This document shows positions 26,634-37,470 of a stretch of 64,000 bases of DNA, piece after piece. Under the pieces are notes generated by a model. It did no database searches. It was given only the letters and a program-made list of their open reading frames with translations, and had not been told where the DNA came from. Numbering within the stretch: the first letter of the stretch is position 1; each line of letters opens with the position of its first letter. The stretch is from contig OY755170.1 of assembly GCA_963576735.1 (NCBI GenBank), forward strand, positions 27,931,733 to 27,995,732. Reading direction: 5' to 3'. The stretch is from Bedellia somnulentella. Lineage: Eukaryota > Arthropoda > Insecta > Lepidoptera > Bedelliidae. The translations under genes were made by a program, and so were the position numbers.

Positions 26634-28358
26634 AACCCCAAACGGTGGATGTTTACGTTCCTCCAGAGCACATTGAAAATAATGAAAGTGAGCTAGAAAA
26701 TTCCAATGTTAGTGCTGCACCGAGTTTAATTAATACTACAGCTTCACCTCAGTTAGAGGATGGTACTTTAAGTCACAAAATTAAAGATGCTAAAGTAAGA
26801 AAGAAAGTGCCAAAACTTGTTAGTTTTTCAGTACTAGAAGAGCCCGACATAGATAAACAAATTGAATCAGATATTTCTAAAGTTTCTGATATAAAAATAA
26901 AACCAACAGAGTCCCAAATGGATAGTGCTCAACTTCAATCAGAACCAATTGTACAAAAAGAGAAAAAGTCCGCCATCTCCTTGAAACCAATTAAAATTGA
27001 AAGAAAGGTTTTGGAAATATGTAAGATTCAACATGCTCAAAGTACTGATGGCCCACAATTTACGGAATTAAAATTAAAAAAGACAGCAGTGAAACCTCGC
27101 AAAGAGACGGTTCAACCGATTTTGCCTAAATTTCAGCTTAAAAGTCGTATCAAATATGTAAATACTTGGCCTCCTGTTGAAGAAAAACCAACCATTACAT
27201 ACTTGGGCAGTGTGCGTCAAAATGGTATTTTATCTAGAAACGTAAAAGAAGCTGCGAAAATAAAGAAAAAAATCATTAAAGAGCCAATTCTTCCTGAAAT
27301 TGAAAAGACGACATTGGAGAAACCACTTTTTGGTCACGAAGATATTGCTAATGCACAAAATCTTAGTCAAAAAGAAAAAGTAATAAATCAACATGAAATT
27401 GATGAAAATATTCCAATCGAAGTTGTAATGAAACCAAAACGTGCTAAACAGCCACTAACTGATGACATAACAGCTGAAATAACTTTGAAAAAAAAATTGA
27501 AACCTGTTCGTAAATCTTCTATCACTATGCCAGATATAGAACCAGAGACAGTCATTTTCCGACCAAAATCCACCAAAACACAAGAAGATGTGGAGCAAGA
27601 ATTCAACATTCATTTAGATTCTTATGCTGAAGAAGAAATTTCTATGTCAAGCAAAGTGAAATTAAAATCTCAACGACAAAGACAACCTATGTATGATGAA
27701 GAAGCTGATGAAACGTCGATAACATTTTACGAAGAAGAAGAAGACAAATCAGACACTAAAATAGTAGAAATTTTTGATAGTGATCTCGAAGATAAAGATA
27801 ATTCGTTAGATGTTACACTTCCTCGAAAAAAACTTAAATCATCTAGAAAAAATAGCATAGATACCATAATTTCCAGTGTTACACTTTCTAAACCACAATC
27901 TGGGGATAGGTCAGATATGTTGAATATTCAAGAAATAAGCTTGAATTTGGAACGCAAACCACAATATATTGTGGAAGATGAACAAGAAGCAAGCTATGAT
28001 GTAAAACCAAAAGTTGAGCATTATTCAACTGAAGATTTGTCTCTATCCAGCAAGATAAAGCTCAAACCGAAAAAACGTTCGTCTGTTATCGGCGAAGAAA
28101 ATGACAGTGTATCCATTCAACTTACTCAAGAAATTGAAGATGAAACCCAAGCCGAGGAAATTATATTAAGTGAAGCAGAATCTGACGAAAACATTAATAT
28201 GGTTATAAAACGTAAATCCAAAAAACCCCCGTATGAAGTAAGTGAATTAGAAGAGCTAAGTGTAGATTTAAAACCAAAAAAAGTGAACGTTGATTCGTAT
28301 GGAGAAGAACTTTTAACGATTCCTGCGAAACGTCGCCTTAAGAAATGTTTAGTTCAAG
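26634..28358 (+). CDS. sls: Sallimus second PEVK-like exon (575 codons)
   Basis: The acceptor is TTGCAG|AACCCC and the donor TTCAAG|GTAACC, both phase 1. The product is a charged, non-globular segment rich in K, E, S, P and I, much more diverged than the preceding array and AT-rich in codon use. A loose repeat of about 70-100 aa is visible towards its end: EEEISMSSKVKLKSQRQR then EEADETSITF; EDLSLSSKIKLKPKKRS then EENDSVSIQL; and EELLTIPAKRRLKKC, which continues into the next exon. The pattern resembles the second PEVK region described for insect Sallimus; that comparison is from memory. The likely role is a second, stiffer or differently charged spring. Readthrough past 28358 would add a hydrophobic stretch and stop at 28469-28471. 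Confidence 0.85.
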
Positions 28359-28504
28359 GTAACCATTTAAATTGTAGTGTTTCTAAAATAAAGTTGCTGA
28401 TTACTCTTCTATCTGCTTTTATTCTTTTCACTTTTCTTCATTGCTTTTGTGCTTATGAAAAAGTGGTATAAATTTAAGATCTAATGAAAACATTTTTTTT
28501 ACAG

Positions 28505-28549
28505 ATGCAGATGTATCTATCAATATATCGAGAGAACAAGAATTTCCTG
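28505..28549 (+). CDS. sls: Sallimus 45-bp PEVK exon
   Basis: A micro-exon encoding (D)ADVSINISREQEFP lies between TTTTTTACAG and CCTG|GTAAGC, phase 1 at both ends. It is supported by repeat logic. In the previous exon each SSK(V/I)KLK element is followed about ten residues later by ADETSITF or NDSVSIQL, and here ADVSINIS follows PAKRRLKK at the same spacing once the exons are joined. Being symmetric and short, it is a natural candidate for alternative inclusion. Confidence 0.75.
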
Positions 28550-28565
28550 GTAAGCAGTTGAAATA

Positions 28566-28807
28566 ACATATTCTCACGGCTTTAAATCTCTAGACGGGGT
28601 AGCCAGAGATTCTGAATAAGATATTCCTCAGCAACTTTAGGAAGTTGAGTAGGGTGAAGATTGCAAAGTAAATGTTTTTGGTGATGGGTCTCCATCCAAC
28701 AGCATCGCCCAAAAATCTCTTTACTAGCTCCAATACCCTAAGTAGCCTCTTACGACACCCACGGGAGGAAATGTATATGTAGTGTCTATTCTAAGCCGAC
28801 ACTACGT
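28566..28807 (-). repeat. Short interspersed repeat, family S, minus orientation
   Basis: Shares with the other copies the blocks CTCACGGCT, GGGGTAGCCAGAG, TTTTTGGTGATGGGTCTCC, CATCGCCCAAAAATC, CTCTTACG and AAGCCGACACTAC. Near full length. Confidence 0.75.
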
Positions 28808-29128
28808 GGTTTGACGGTTCGGTTCTGTTTCACGGTTGAAATAACAATTAAATGAAATGACCTTATTAGAAAAGAACCGGCCATGAGCCTATAGAGCCAC
28901 GCGCAAGTTAGGGTTGCATAGCCACTAAAGAACTTCCGCTATACGTGCGTGCATATAGTGTCGCTAATAGTTTTAGGCACAACCTGCCTAAAACACCTTT
29001 GTGTTATAGAATAGAAAACTCTTTATCGCACATTTTAATTAAGAAATATTTACATCCTTACTTTTATTACAATGAAATACAATGGGCGGTCTTATCACTT
29101 ATCCAGACAAGGTCAGTATAATTAGACA

Positions 29129-29297
29129 TACGAGTATATACATATGCTCACGGCTATAAATCCCAAGAAGATTGAAAAATGATAAAACAACCTTGTTCTT
29201 GATGAGTCCCATATACTTACGAACCGTCTTACGAACACTCATGCAATACAACGAAAACCTTTAAGTAGTAGTGCTATTCTACGCCGACATTACACAA
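29129..29297 (-). repeat. Family S repeat, degenerate copy
   Basis: Recognisable by TATGCTCACGGCTATAAATCCC at its left edge, GATGAGTCCC, CGTCTTACG and TACGCCGACATTAC at its right edge. The middle is shortened. Confidence 0.6.
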
Positions 29298-29309
29298 CAC
29301 AATTTAGTA

Positions 29310-29425
29310 AAATTCGACTCAAACGCTCACTCCGTATATCCCCGAAGGGTTGGCAGAGGTACTAATGCTACTGATCATCACACGTTGCAGTGTCACTTGG
29401 TGTTCAGGGTACCCACGTTTTCTTG
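29310..29425. repeat. Dispersed repeat family V
   Basis: The segment with CTCAAACGCTCACTCCG, ATATCCCCGAAGGG, GGCAGAGGTA and GTTCAGGGTACCCACG recurs at 48257-48372 with about one change in eight. No coding capacity; its class is not recognised. Confidence 0.6.
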
Positions 29426-29788
29426 TTTTGAGTTTAAGTTGAGTTGAGTTTTGCGCCAATACCAAGTGGATAAGGTTTATTAAAAGTTTTAAGTGGTATT
29501 CGAAAGTCCAAAATCCCGGGGTTCACGAAAGCCCCTACTTCCAACCAATGAGCGCAAATAATGCTTCTGGTCACACGCAGAATGTAACGAAGTGTTATTA
29601 AATATGTAAGTTGTAAAAAAAGAGCTTATTGAAGATTATCATCAATTCTGTAAATATAATTATAAATTAATCTTGTACTTGGCGCTTATGGGCTATAGTT
29701 TTGGGCGCTGAGGTTGTTAGCTTTATTTCTATCAACTTTTTCGGTTTATCGCGTGTGTTATAACTCAATCTTATGCATTGAATGGCAG

Positions 29789-29899
29789 AAAATCCGGTGA
29801 ACGTGCGGAGTGGCGATACCGTGTTTGCAGTTTACTCTTACGTGGCTGAAAGTGATGACGCGATCAACTTGGTGGAAGGCGAACGTCTCTACATACTTG
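29789..29899 (+). CDS. sls: Sallimus exon: N-terminal half of SH3 domain
   Basis: Acceptor ATGGCAG|AAAATCC; donor CTTG|GTTCGT, which is weak at +3 to +5. Phase 1 at both ends. It encodes (E)NPVNVRSGDTVFAVYSYVAESDDAINLVEGERLYIL in pieces. AVYSYVAE matches the ALYDY start of SH3 domains, followed by the acidic RT loop and EGERLYIL. The domain is completed by the next exon. Insect Sallimus carries an SH3 domain just after its PEVK region, which fits this order. The likely role is binding proline-rich ligands, possibly intramolecular with PEVK; that role is inferred. Confidence 0.85.
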
Positions 29900-30889
29900 G
29901 TTCGTCTATTTCTTTCTTTTATTGAATAAATATATCAAAATTAATTTTGTTTTAAATCGAAAACTCGCCGACAAGTGGTCTGATATTAATGTGATGTTCC
30001 TGTTGATATAAAAAATTCCCGATATAAGATAAGGTGAAAATAGTCAAAAATCGTGGGTTGCCTCTGTGCCATATTTTTCGTCTTTCGGGTAACCCACGCT
30101 TTTTGATGATTTTCACCTTATCTTATATTGGTAATTATTTATTACTTTTTGGTTAAATGTGCTTCAAAAGTGTGTTTTCGGTTTTTATAAACTATATTTA
30201 TTTTTATCTTTCTAGTACTGACTCATTTGAAATTATTTAATTCTGGCGAACCTTTTAAAGATAATGATATAAACCTATAAAATTAATATGATGTCGCTGA
30301 TCCTTGATAAGTGAACAAAATTTGAATAAAATCTGTCTTTTTAAAGTGTGTCAAAATTGAGTTCAAAGGAGTCGGTTATATACATACATACATACATACT
30401 TGCATATATAGATACATACAGGTGAAGCTAATATAAGCGTGTTACAAAAGGGTTTGACTGTATCGGTCAAAACATACAAAATATTGTTTGGTTTAGCGCT
30501 CGCTGCTATGGACATGACAATGTATTGTTACTAGACAAGCACCAGTTGCATGCACAAAAATATGAAATGTTCAACGAACGACATGCAAGATATGTCGATA
30601 CAATGAATTGAGGCCGATTCTACTCTATTTATTTTTTAATTTTTGGAGTCTTACAGCTCATACATAAAACAATTTGATAAATTAAAAACTCCTCGCTCTC
30701 GAGCTCTCTACGTATTTCTATGTAGTCACTGTATTATGTCAAAGAGTACAAGTTTCCTGCTAATTCATTTTCAACATTATATTTAGATCCTTAGAACATT
30801 GTTTAAAGATAGATAGATGTATGTGTTTATGAATATTTATTATTATTAGACTATTTTAATTATGTTTTGTTCTCCTCATATTTTAACAG
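29900..30889 (+). other. Intron, AT-rich, with one strong hairpin
   Basis: Splits the SH3 coding sequence. It contains the 30022-30128 inverted repeat and a short CATA-type microsatellite near 30375-30420. Nothing else is recognised. Confidence 0.7.
30022..30128. repeat. Intronic inverted repeat (39-nt arms)
   Basis: Left arm 30022-30060 (ATATAAGATAAGGTGAAAAT...) pairs with right arm 30090-30128 (...ATTTTCACCTTATCTTATAT) across a 29-nt loop, with about four mismatches. It could be a small foldback element or a hairpin RNA. No flanking target duplication was noticed. Confidence 0.6.
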
Positions 30890-31042
30890 AAACAACAAAT
30901 CAAGATTGGTGGTTTGTCCGAAAGCATCTGACGGAAGAGAAAGGATGGGTTCCAGCTCAATACCTCATGGACGAGGCTAACTATACGCTTTATTTGCAAA
31001 AGAAACTTAATGAAAAAATTGACAAACTTCCTGTTTTCGAAA
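30890..31042 (+). CDS. sls: Sallimus exon: C-terminal half of SH3 domain plus linker
   Basis: Acceptor TTTTAACAG|AAACAAC; donor GAAA|GTAAGT; phase 1 at both ends. It encodes (E)TTNQDWWFVRKHLTEEKGW then VPAQYLMDEANYTLYLQKKL. The WW doublet, the GWVPAQYL motif and the final YL are the hallmark C-terminal SH3 strands, and the binding-face aromatic residues are present. A charged linker follows (KLNEKIDKLPVFE) leading to the first Ig domain. Joined to the previous exon, the SH3 is complete at about 58 residues. Confidence 0.9.
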
Positions 31043-32367
31043 GTAAGTTGTATTTAATTTGTTTGTCATTAAAGCCTATTGTAAAACTAAGTTCTAGAAT
31101 CACTCTTGCTTTAGTACTTGTTTCATAAAGATATATAAATAGTTATGCGAGAGAAGTTACAACCATTCTTTATTGAAAAGCGACGAAGAATAATATATTT
31201 TTTCTGCGGCGTGTGTTCTATTCAATAACCATTATAATTATCTATCTTAAACGAAATTCCAAGCAAGTCAGAGTCGTAAAAGCATGAATGATTATGATGG
31301 CAATAAAATTGATTTAAATTTACGTAGCCTTCTTTTAAATGAGACGTAAAATTTTGCACAACAAATGTAAAGAATAAAAATGTTGTCTTATCATAAGTTT
31401 TAGTACATTTCATTAGTAGACATTTCTAGCACGGCTATGTCCGCTGTCCAGTCGTCATTGCCGACGGAGGCAGCTTGTTCCGAACGATGTTCAATATTAG
31501 TTCATATTTATATGTGAATCTTATAGTATGGAATTAATCGTTAAGTGAGTACCCTAGTTAACTTGAACTGGGTTCGCTTACATTAGGTTTTTATAATGTA
31601 TCTCATTTGAGGTAAAATTAATTTCAAAGTTATGCAGGTAAACTGTCAAATATCTCCTCCCTTATCTGAAGATATATTCATGATATGAATAAATTAAAAA
31701 TGAAAAAAAAGTGGTATTGCAGTAAAGTGTTTGGCTCACTGTCACTATGGCACCACTGCAAATATTCGATCGTAGCCATCCATATGATAGTCCACGAGAC
31801 TAAAACACAATGGTAGATTATACTACTCAGTATATACATAGCTTTACTCAAGGCTGTTAATCTCAAAAAGCTCTACCATAACAGCATCCCAACACGCGAC
31901 CTCCGGACCAGCAGGAGGCCTCTGTTTGAAATTTAGTTTTTACTTGGTTCGTAAATACTGTAATCGCAAAGTGACAAATACTTATTATACTTTTATTTTC
32001 TTGGCGGTTTAATAAATGGCTATAAACATTTGTTTACGTTTCTATTAAACAAGAACTAAGAGAAGACTGATTTCCTACTCTTTATAATAGATACTCAATC
32101 CTACATAGTGAGTTCACCGTATACAGAATTATGTACAATAGTGAGTGAGTCTCCGTACACGAACTGATCGAGCCGTTAGCCGGTAACCGACATACAGGGG
32201 CTATTTTAGCTTTAACTTGCAACCGCTTAAAGCAGTCAGTGTATAGTAATCATAATTCTTTGAAAATAAAAACTGTTTCAAACTAGAGTTTAAGTTTTAA
32301 AGCGTTACTTTTTAAAGAATCATGACATTTAATATTGTAAAATGTAATAAAAAACATGTTTTTATAG
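31043..32367 (+). other. Intron, AT-rich, no recognised content
   Basis: GTAAGTTG at 31043 to TTTTTATAG at 32367. The segment around 31835-31910 resembles an eroded family S repeat (AAGGCTGTTAATCTC, ACAGCATCCC). No ORF with family resemblance is seen. Confidence 0.65.
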
Positions 32368-33336
32368 AGCCGACGGCAGAAGAACGTGCTGTGGCTCCGA
32401 TCTTCACTGAAAAACTGCGCCCAAAACACACTCCAGATGGTGCAACTGTGCAGTTCGAGTGTCAAGTAGAAGGTTTTCCAAGACCACAAATCACATGGTT
32501 CCGACAAACTGCCATTATCAAACCTTCTCAAGATTTTCAAATGTATTATGACGAAGACAATGTTGCTACATTAATTATTCGCGAAGTTTTTCCCGAAGAT
32601 GCTGGCACATTTACTTGCGTTGCCAAGAATGCAGCTGGATTTGCATCTAGTACTACCGAACTTATAGTCGATGCTCCATTGTCTGACCATGGGTCTGAAA
32701 TGACTATCTTGTCAAGGAAAAGTCTCTCGAGAGAATCTTCGTTGGCGGATATTCTGGAAGGTATTCCACCAACATTCTCAAAGAAACCAAAAGCGCAATA
32801 TGTCGATGAAGGCTCTCAAATATTTTTAGAATGTAGACTTGTAGCTATACCTGAACCGGATATTGTTTGGTTTTACAAAGGAGAAGAAATAGTTCCCGAC
32901 GGAAACATCTCGATTTGCACTGAATCGGATATGCACATGTATTGTAGTGTATTAAAGATAGACAATGTAAAGAAAATGCAGGAAGGCACTTATACTGTGA
33001 TAGCTGTAAATCGTGAAGGTGAAGCAAGTTTGCCTATTGTGTTAAAAATAAAAACGGGACAAAAAGAGAAACCACAAGTAATTGAACCACTAAGAAGCAT
33101 GTGCATAGTTGAGGGTGAGAGTGTAGTTTTTACCGCGCAAGTGGTAGGCAACCCACGTCCCACAGTGAAATGGCTGTTCAATGGGAAGCCGGTGGATACA
33201 CCACCCTCTCAAGATGGGGACACGCACTCTCTTACTCTGATCACGCCGCGCCGCTCGCGCCACGATGGAGTATACACTCTTCGAGCCGAAAACAGCGAAG
33301 GCTCTACGGAAACTACTGCAGTTCTCACTATTGAAG
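32368..33336 (+). CDS. sls: Sallimus exon with Ig domains 1-3 after the PEVK/SH3 region
   Basis: Acceptor TTTATAG|AGCCG; donor TTGAAG|GTAAAA; phase 1 at both ends. It encodes three I-set immunoglobulin domains. Ig1 (about 32394-32670) has QFECQV, ITWF and AGTFTCVAKN. Ig2 (about 32766-33051) has FLECRL, IVWFYKGEE and GTYTVIAVN, and lacks the second cysteine. Ig3 (about 33070-33336) has VVFTAQVVGNPRPTVKWL and GVYTLRAEN, and lacks both cysteines; this is common in muscle Ig domains. Between Ig1 and Ig2 is a Ser-rich linker with LSRKSLSRESSLADILEG, a possible phosphorylation or protein-binding segment. The domains would form a rigid chain near the filament-binding end of the molecule. Confidence 0.95.
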
Positions 33337-33437
33337 GTAAAACATTAATTTATTAATGCAAGTATGTCATATATTGTTTTCCGTGTAGTCCTTAAATATA
33401 ATTGAAAAATCTGTAACATATTTTATTACCTTTTCAG

Positions 33438-34814
33438 AGCCGAGTGAAGAAAATGCCGAGCCGCCGCTGTTTATTAATAGATTCCAAGAATTGACTGTAG
33501 CTGCTAAGGGTACTATCCGATTAAAAGCACAAGTAACGGGCAATCCTGTTCCTACTATCACCTGGTTTAGGAATAACCAAATGCTGTCACCGTCAGATAG
33601 AGTCACCCAACTTTTTGATGGTGAAAATATTGAGTTGGTGATTGCAAACGTTGACTCGGAAGTAGATTCTGGTGATTACAAATGCATTGCCGCAAACACT
33701 GCTGGTAAAGCATCTCATGGTGCCCGAGTTACGATCGATGTTGATCAAGTTACTTTTGTTAAAAAATTGAAAAAATCTTATAATACAGAAGAAGGAACGA
33801 CTATTCTACTTGAGTGTGAAACGTCACATACTGTCTGTACTAAGTGGTTCCATAATGACAAGGAATTGAGTGGTATGGATCACAGGGAAATAATTCAAGA
33901 AGGACATAAACATAAATTACGTATTAAAAAAACCAAATTAAGTGACGTGGGTACATATAAGTGCACAGTTAAAGAACAAGAAACCACTACAAAACTGATT
34001 GTTCATGAAACGGTTCCTGAATTCATTAGACGACTTCAAGATTTTGAAGTTAAGGAAAAAGATATAGCTATCCTTGAGGTTGAAATTAATTCTGAAACCG
34101 CTGATGTTGTATGGGAAAAAGACGGAGAGACAATAGTTTCAAGGAAAAATAAATATGACATTGAGAAAAAAGGAAATATAAGAAAACTGTATATAAGAAA
34201 CACTTCAGTTCACGACGAAGGTGAATATATATGTAGATTAAGAGATGATAGCTGTACTGCAGAGGTAACCGTTGTAGAATTACCGCCCGAAATAATAAAA
34301 CGTCTCCGTGACCAGCGCGTAGCTAAGGGTGAGAAAGCAACATTTGAAGTTGAACTAACAAAAGGTGATGCCCTCGTGCAATGGTTTAAAAATGGTACTG
34401 AAATACAGTTCTCAAATCATATTCAACTGAGCATTGATGGCAAGAAACAAAAACTTAAAATTTATGATTGCAATTTCACTGATTGCGGTGAATACAGATG
34501 TGAAGTGGGCGGCGACAGCAGCACGGCGGCGCTGCTGGTGGACGAGCCCAGCGTGGACTTCGTGGTGCGGCTGCCCGAGACCGTGCTGGTAGCCGCGGGC
34601 GCGGACGCCTGCCTCTGCGTGCAGGTGCCCCAGCCGGATCACAAAGTTGATTGGTTTAGAAAAAAAACACATATTGTACAATCAGATAAATATAACTTTG
34701 TGATTGACGGCTGCAAGAGAACGCTTGTAATAAAAAATTGTACTGAAGAAGACCAATCCTCATATACATGTCGTCTGTTCGATGCTAAATGTTCGACGAA
34801 ACTTCAAGTTGAAA
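33438..34814 (+). CDS. sls: Sallimus exon with Ig domains 4-8
   Basis: Acceptor CCTTTTCAG|AGCCG; donor GAAA|GTAAGT; phase 1 at both ends. It encodes five Ig domains closely packed. Ig4 (LFINRFQELTV, ITWFRNN, GDYKCIAANTAG), Ig5 (VTFVKKLKKSYN, CTKWFHNDKEL, GTYKCTVKEQ), Ig6 (PEFIRRLQDFEV, VVWEKDGETI, GEYICRLRDDS), Ig7 (PEIIKRLRDQRV, VQWFKNGTEI, GEYRCEVGGDS) and Ig8 (VDFVVRLPETVL, VDWFRKKTHI, SSYTCRLFDAKC). Spacing is about 87-90 residues with almost no linker between Ig5 and Ig8, which suggests a stiff tandem. Bases 34501-34645 at the Ig7-Ig8 junction are abruptly GC-rich in an otherwise AT-rich exon. Confidence 0.95.
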
Positions 34815-35355
34815 GTAAGTTGACCATTCTATTAAATGTATGTTTATTTTATTTCGAAAATCCTTCTAAATCATTATTTGGAAACTACCCTTGAAACGTA
34901 AACCCAACAACGATAACAGACTCAAACGTTCACGGCATTTAGGCATATCTCAGTCATGTAGGTTTGTTCATTATGTTTGCCCTCACCTTTAACAACCTTG
35001 ATAAATTAAACACACATGACCTCAGAAAAGACGCATTCGCGTTGGGTCAACTCAGGATTTGAATTAAAATGGATATGAATCGGTGGTGTTCCTACTAAGC
35101 TATCAAGTTAGAAGGCAAAATGAGGTAAAGGATCGTTTTGTTTCCAAACAAACCACCTACTTAGTTTTTTAAAAGTCCAGAACGTCTTGGGTTTCATGAA
35201 CTACAAGCGTACGAAAAGCTAAGATATTTTTTTATAGTTATGTTGTTGTTTTTACACTTGTAATGGGTTCATCAGAGGCTCCATGATATCAGTGCAGTCC
35301 GAGTTAATTTAGTCAATCAAGATAATAAGCGTTAACATATTGTTTCATGTTTCAG
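34815..35355 (+). other. Intron, nothing recognised
   Basis: GTAAGTTG at 34815 to CATGTTTCAG at 35355. It is AT-rich. A short stretch at about 34920 resembles the start of family V (GACTCAAACGTTCAC). No coding signal. Confidence 0.7.
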
Positions 35356-35643
35356 CTCTCGATTCATCACCAAAAATTATTTCGTATGAGAAAGAATATA
35401 GGATCAAATCTGGGCTGGACTTGACTATAACCGTGAATTATTCAGCAAACCAGGTACCCGAAGACAAATGGGAAATAAACTCAAAAATTATAAAAAAATC
35501 AAAACGCGTTAAGCCATCAATAAACTCCGAGAGCGCGTCACTCACAATTAAGAAAATCGAACCAACTGACATGGGCCTATACAGGTTGGAACTGAGCAAC
35601 AGTTGCGGCGAGAGCCACGCGGACATTTCAGTCATAGTGCTAG
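35356..35643 (+). CDS. sls: Sallimus exon with Ig domain 9
   Basis: Acceptor TTTCAG|CTCTCG; donor CTAG|GTGAGT; phase 1 at both ends. It encodes one Ig domain of about 95 residues: PKIISYEKEYRIKSGLDLT, DKWEINSKIIKKSKR, ASLTIKKIEPTDMGLYRLEL, then SNSCGESHADISVIVL. The Trp of the C strand and the D-x-G-x-Y motif are present. The canonical disulfide cysteines are replaced (TITVNYS, YRLELSN). The next exon continues ...VLERSEPPGAPAP into Fn3, so this is the last Ig before the Fn3 region. Confidence 0.92.
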
Positions 35644-35879
35644 GTGAGTTCTCGTACATTGGCTATCGTTTTGTATTGGACAGTGTAATATAACAGTTTT
35701 AGGTATTCTCAACTAAATCAAAACTTAAGTGAAATTAATTAAGTAGTATGTATTATTTTTGTTTAACATAATCACTGTCCATCATTATCATATTTTATGT
35801 AAAAACACAAATTTTATAAGTGTGGTATCGGAAAAAGTTACTCCCAATAAACGACTAATTTAAATTAAGTCACTTTTTA

Positions 35880-36527
35880 TAGGGACATGGAACCCCTTTT
35901 TAGGGTTCCGTAGCCAAATGGCAAAAACGGGACCCTTATAGATTCGTCATGTCTGTCTGTCTGTCCGTCCGTCCGTCCGTCCGTATGTCACAGCCAGTTT
36001 ATTCCGAAACTATAAGAACTACATTATTGGAAATTGGTGCGTAGATGTATTCTGTAAACCGCATTAAGATTTTAAAATAAAATCTTAAAAAAAAACCAAA
36101 ATTTTTAGGGTTCCCCATACATAGAACTGAAACTAAAAATTTTTTTTTTCATTAAACCTATACGTGTGGGGTATCTATCAAAAGGTATTTGAAAATGATG
36201 TTGAGGTTTCTTATATCATTTTTTTCAAAACTGAATAGTTTGCGCGAGAGACTTTTTCAAAGTGCTAAAATGTGTGTCCCCCCCCCCGTAACTTCTAAAA
36301 TATTGGCATGATAATACTGAAAAAAATATATGATGTGTATTACTATACAAACTACTAACGAAAATTGGTTTGAATGAGATCTAGCCCGTAGTTCTATTTT
36401 TAAACGTCATAAATCAAATTACTTACCTAATTTGGCTCCCATGATTTTCACACAAACGGGATTTTCTATATATATGATAGAACGGAACCCTTAGTGCGCG
36501 ATCCGACTCGCACTTGGCCGGTTTTTT
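35880..36527 (+). repeat. Lepidopteran-type dispersed repeat (GGGTTCCGTAGCC...)
   Basis: Begins GGGTTCCGTAGCCAAATGG with CGGGACCC and a (TGTC/CGTC)n tract, and ends GGAACCC...GCGCGATCCGACTCGC then CTTGGCCGGTTTTT. I recognise this pattern from many moth and butterfly sequences. It is non-coding. A shorter relative is at 54545-54620. Confidence 0.7.
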
Positions 36528-36589
36528 ATAATTATTATTGTTCACAAATGAAGTCTAGCTACTTTCCACCAACAAGTATGTTAACAATC

Positions 36590-37470
36590 GTGCTTCTTTG
36601 TCAATTGAGCTTGTTAAAAAAATAATTAATTCCGACCGTTTTATTGTATGAGGGCGGGATACTAAGTAAATATAAAATAGGTTTCCGTTTAGGTCTATGA
36701 ACTTTTGTATGTTAAAGACTGATGAAAGATGGAAGGTGTTGTTTTTCCTGTTCGTTTTTGCTACATAAGTTATCTAATTGATTAGCGTAGTGTTCTCCAG
36801 TTATAGTTTTACCTTTGGGAAGGTAATCTAACATTAAAATTTCACTCACATCCAAATCAACCAGATATCACCATCCCCGAAGATTTTACATTCATATTTA
36901 AGGACCAGAAAAACCTGATTCAGTCCACAGTTTTGATTGTATTTTTGTTGTGTGTTCATCTATAGTTACGAAAAGACGCAAATCATCTGCTTTATTATGC
37001 TCATAACGGTTCAAACATTCTTTCAAGGTTAATCCTTCAATCCTTTTTTGATCTTGCGTTTCAAATCGCGGCACCCAACGGGCCTTTTTCATATTTAAGA
37101 TTTCGTTTAGGATATGATGTACACGCTCTTTTGAGATACCTGTAGTATCCGCTATTTTCGATCATTTTAATCGCCCATCTGCCAAATCAAGATCATGTAT
37201 TTGTCAAAATTTCTTTAGTCGTCACGCTTTTAGGACGACCGGGCGGACTTCACCTTGGTCACATGCACGGCCGCGACTAAATTCAGTCTTACAATTGTGT
37301 TACCTCGGCATAACATCGAGCACATTTTCCCAACACAACGAAATGAAAAAAAAAATTCTAACAAATATCTGACCTCTTCATCCCCTTCATAAACATATAC
37401 ATTATCACCGCTCGTTGTTTATATTTATCCATTTTGTAAATAGCTCACAAAATATTTTAAAAAAAGACAA
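36590..37470 (-). pseudogene. mariner-family transposase remnant
   Basis: On the minus strand, fragments in more than one frame read RPGRPKSV, WSKIADTTGISKERVHHIL, MKKARWVPRFETQDQKRIEG then CLNRYEHNKADDLRLFVTID, and farther on DYLPKGKTITGEHYANQLD. These are signature segments of mariner transposases in the right order: helix-turn-helix, the WVPR linker, the first catalytic Asp region (FVTID for FVTMDE), and the KGKTITGEYY segment. Stops and frameshifts interrupt it, and the expected terminal inverted repeats were not located. It lies in the intron between Ig9 and Fn3-1, opposite to the host gene. Confidence 0.8.

Larger units (their letters stand above)
28550..29788 (+). other. Intron with three dispersed-repeat copies
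   Basis: GTAAGCAG at 28550 to ATTGAATGGCAG at 29788. It contains two minus-oriented copies of the short repeat family described at 44516-44768 and one copy of a third family at about 29310-29425. No coding signal is seen in the rest. Confidence 0.75.

Noticed and set aside
30862..31128. Separate small gene with an SH3-like end
   Set aside because: The ATG at 30862 lies in the intron. The SH3 half is completed by the exon at 29789-29899 with matching phase, and the continuation past 31042 is intronic.
32322..32367. ATG at 32322 as the start of an Ig protein
   Set aside because: The preceding bases are intronic AT-rich sequence ending in TTTTTATAG, and the phase-1 join to the SH3 exon gives a continuous protein.
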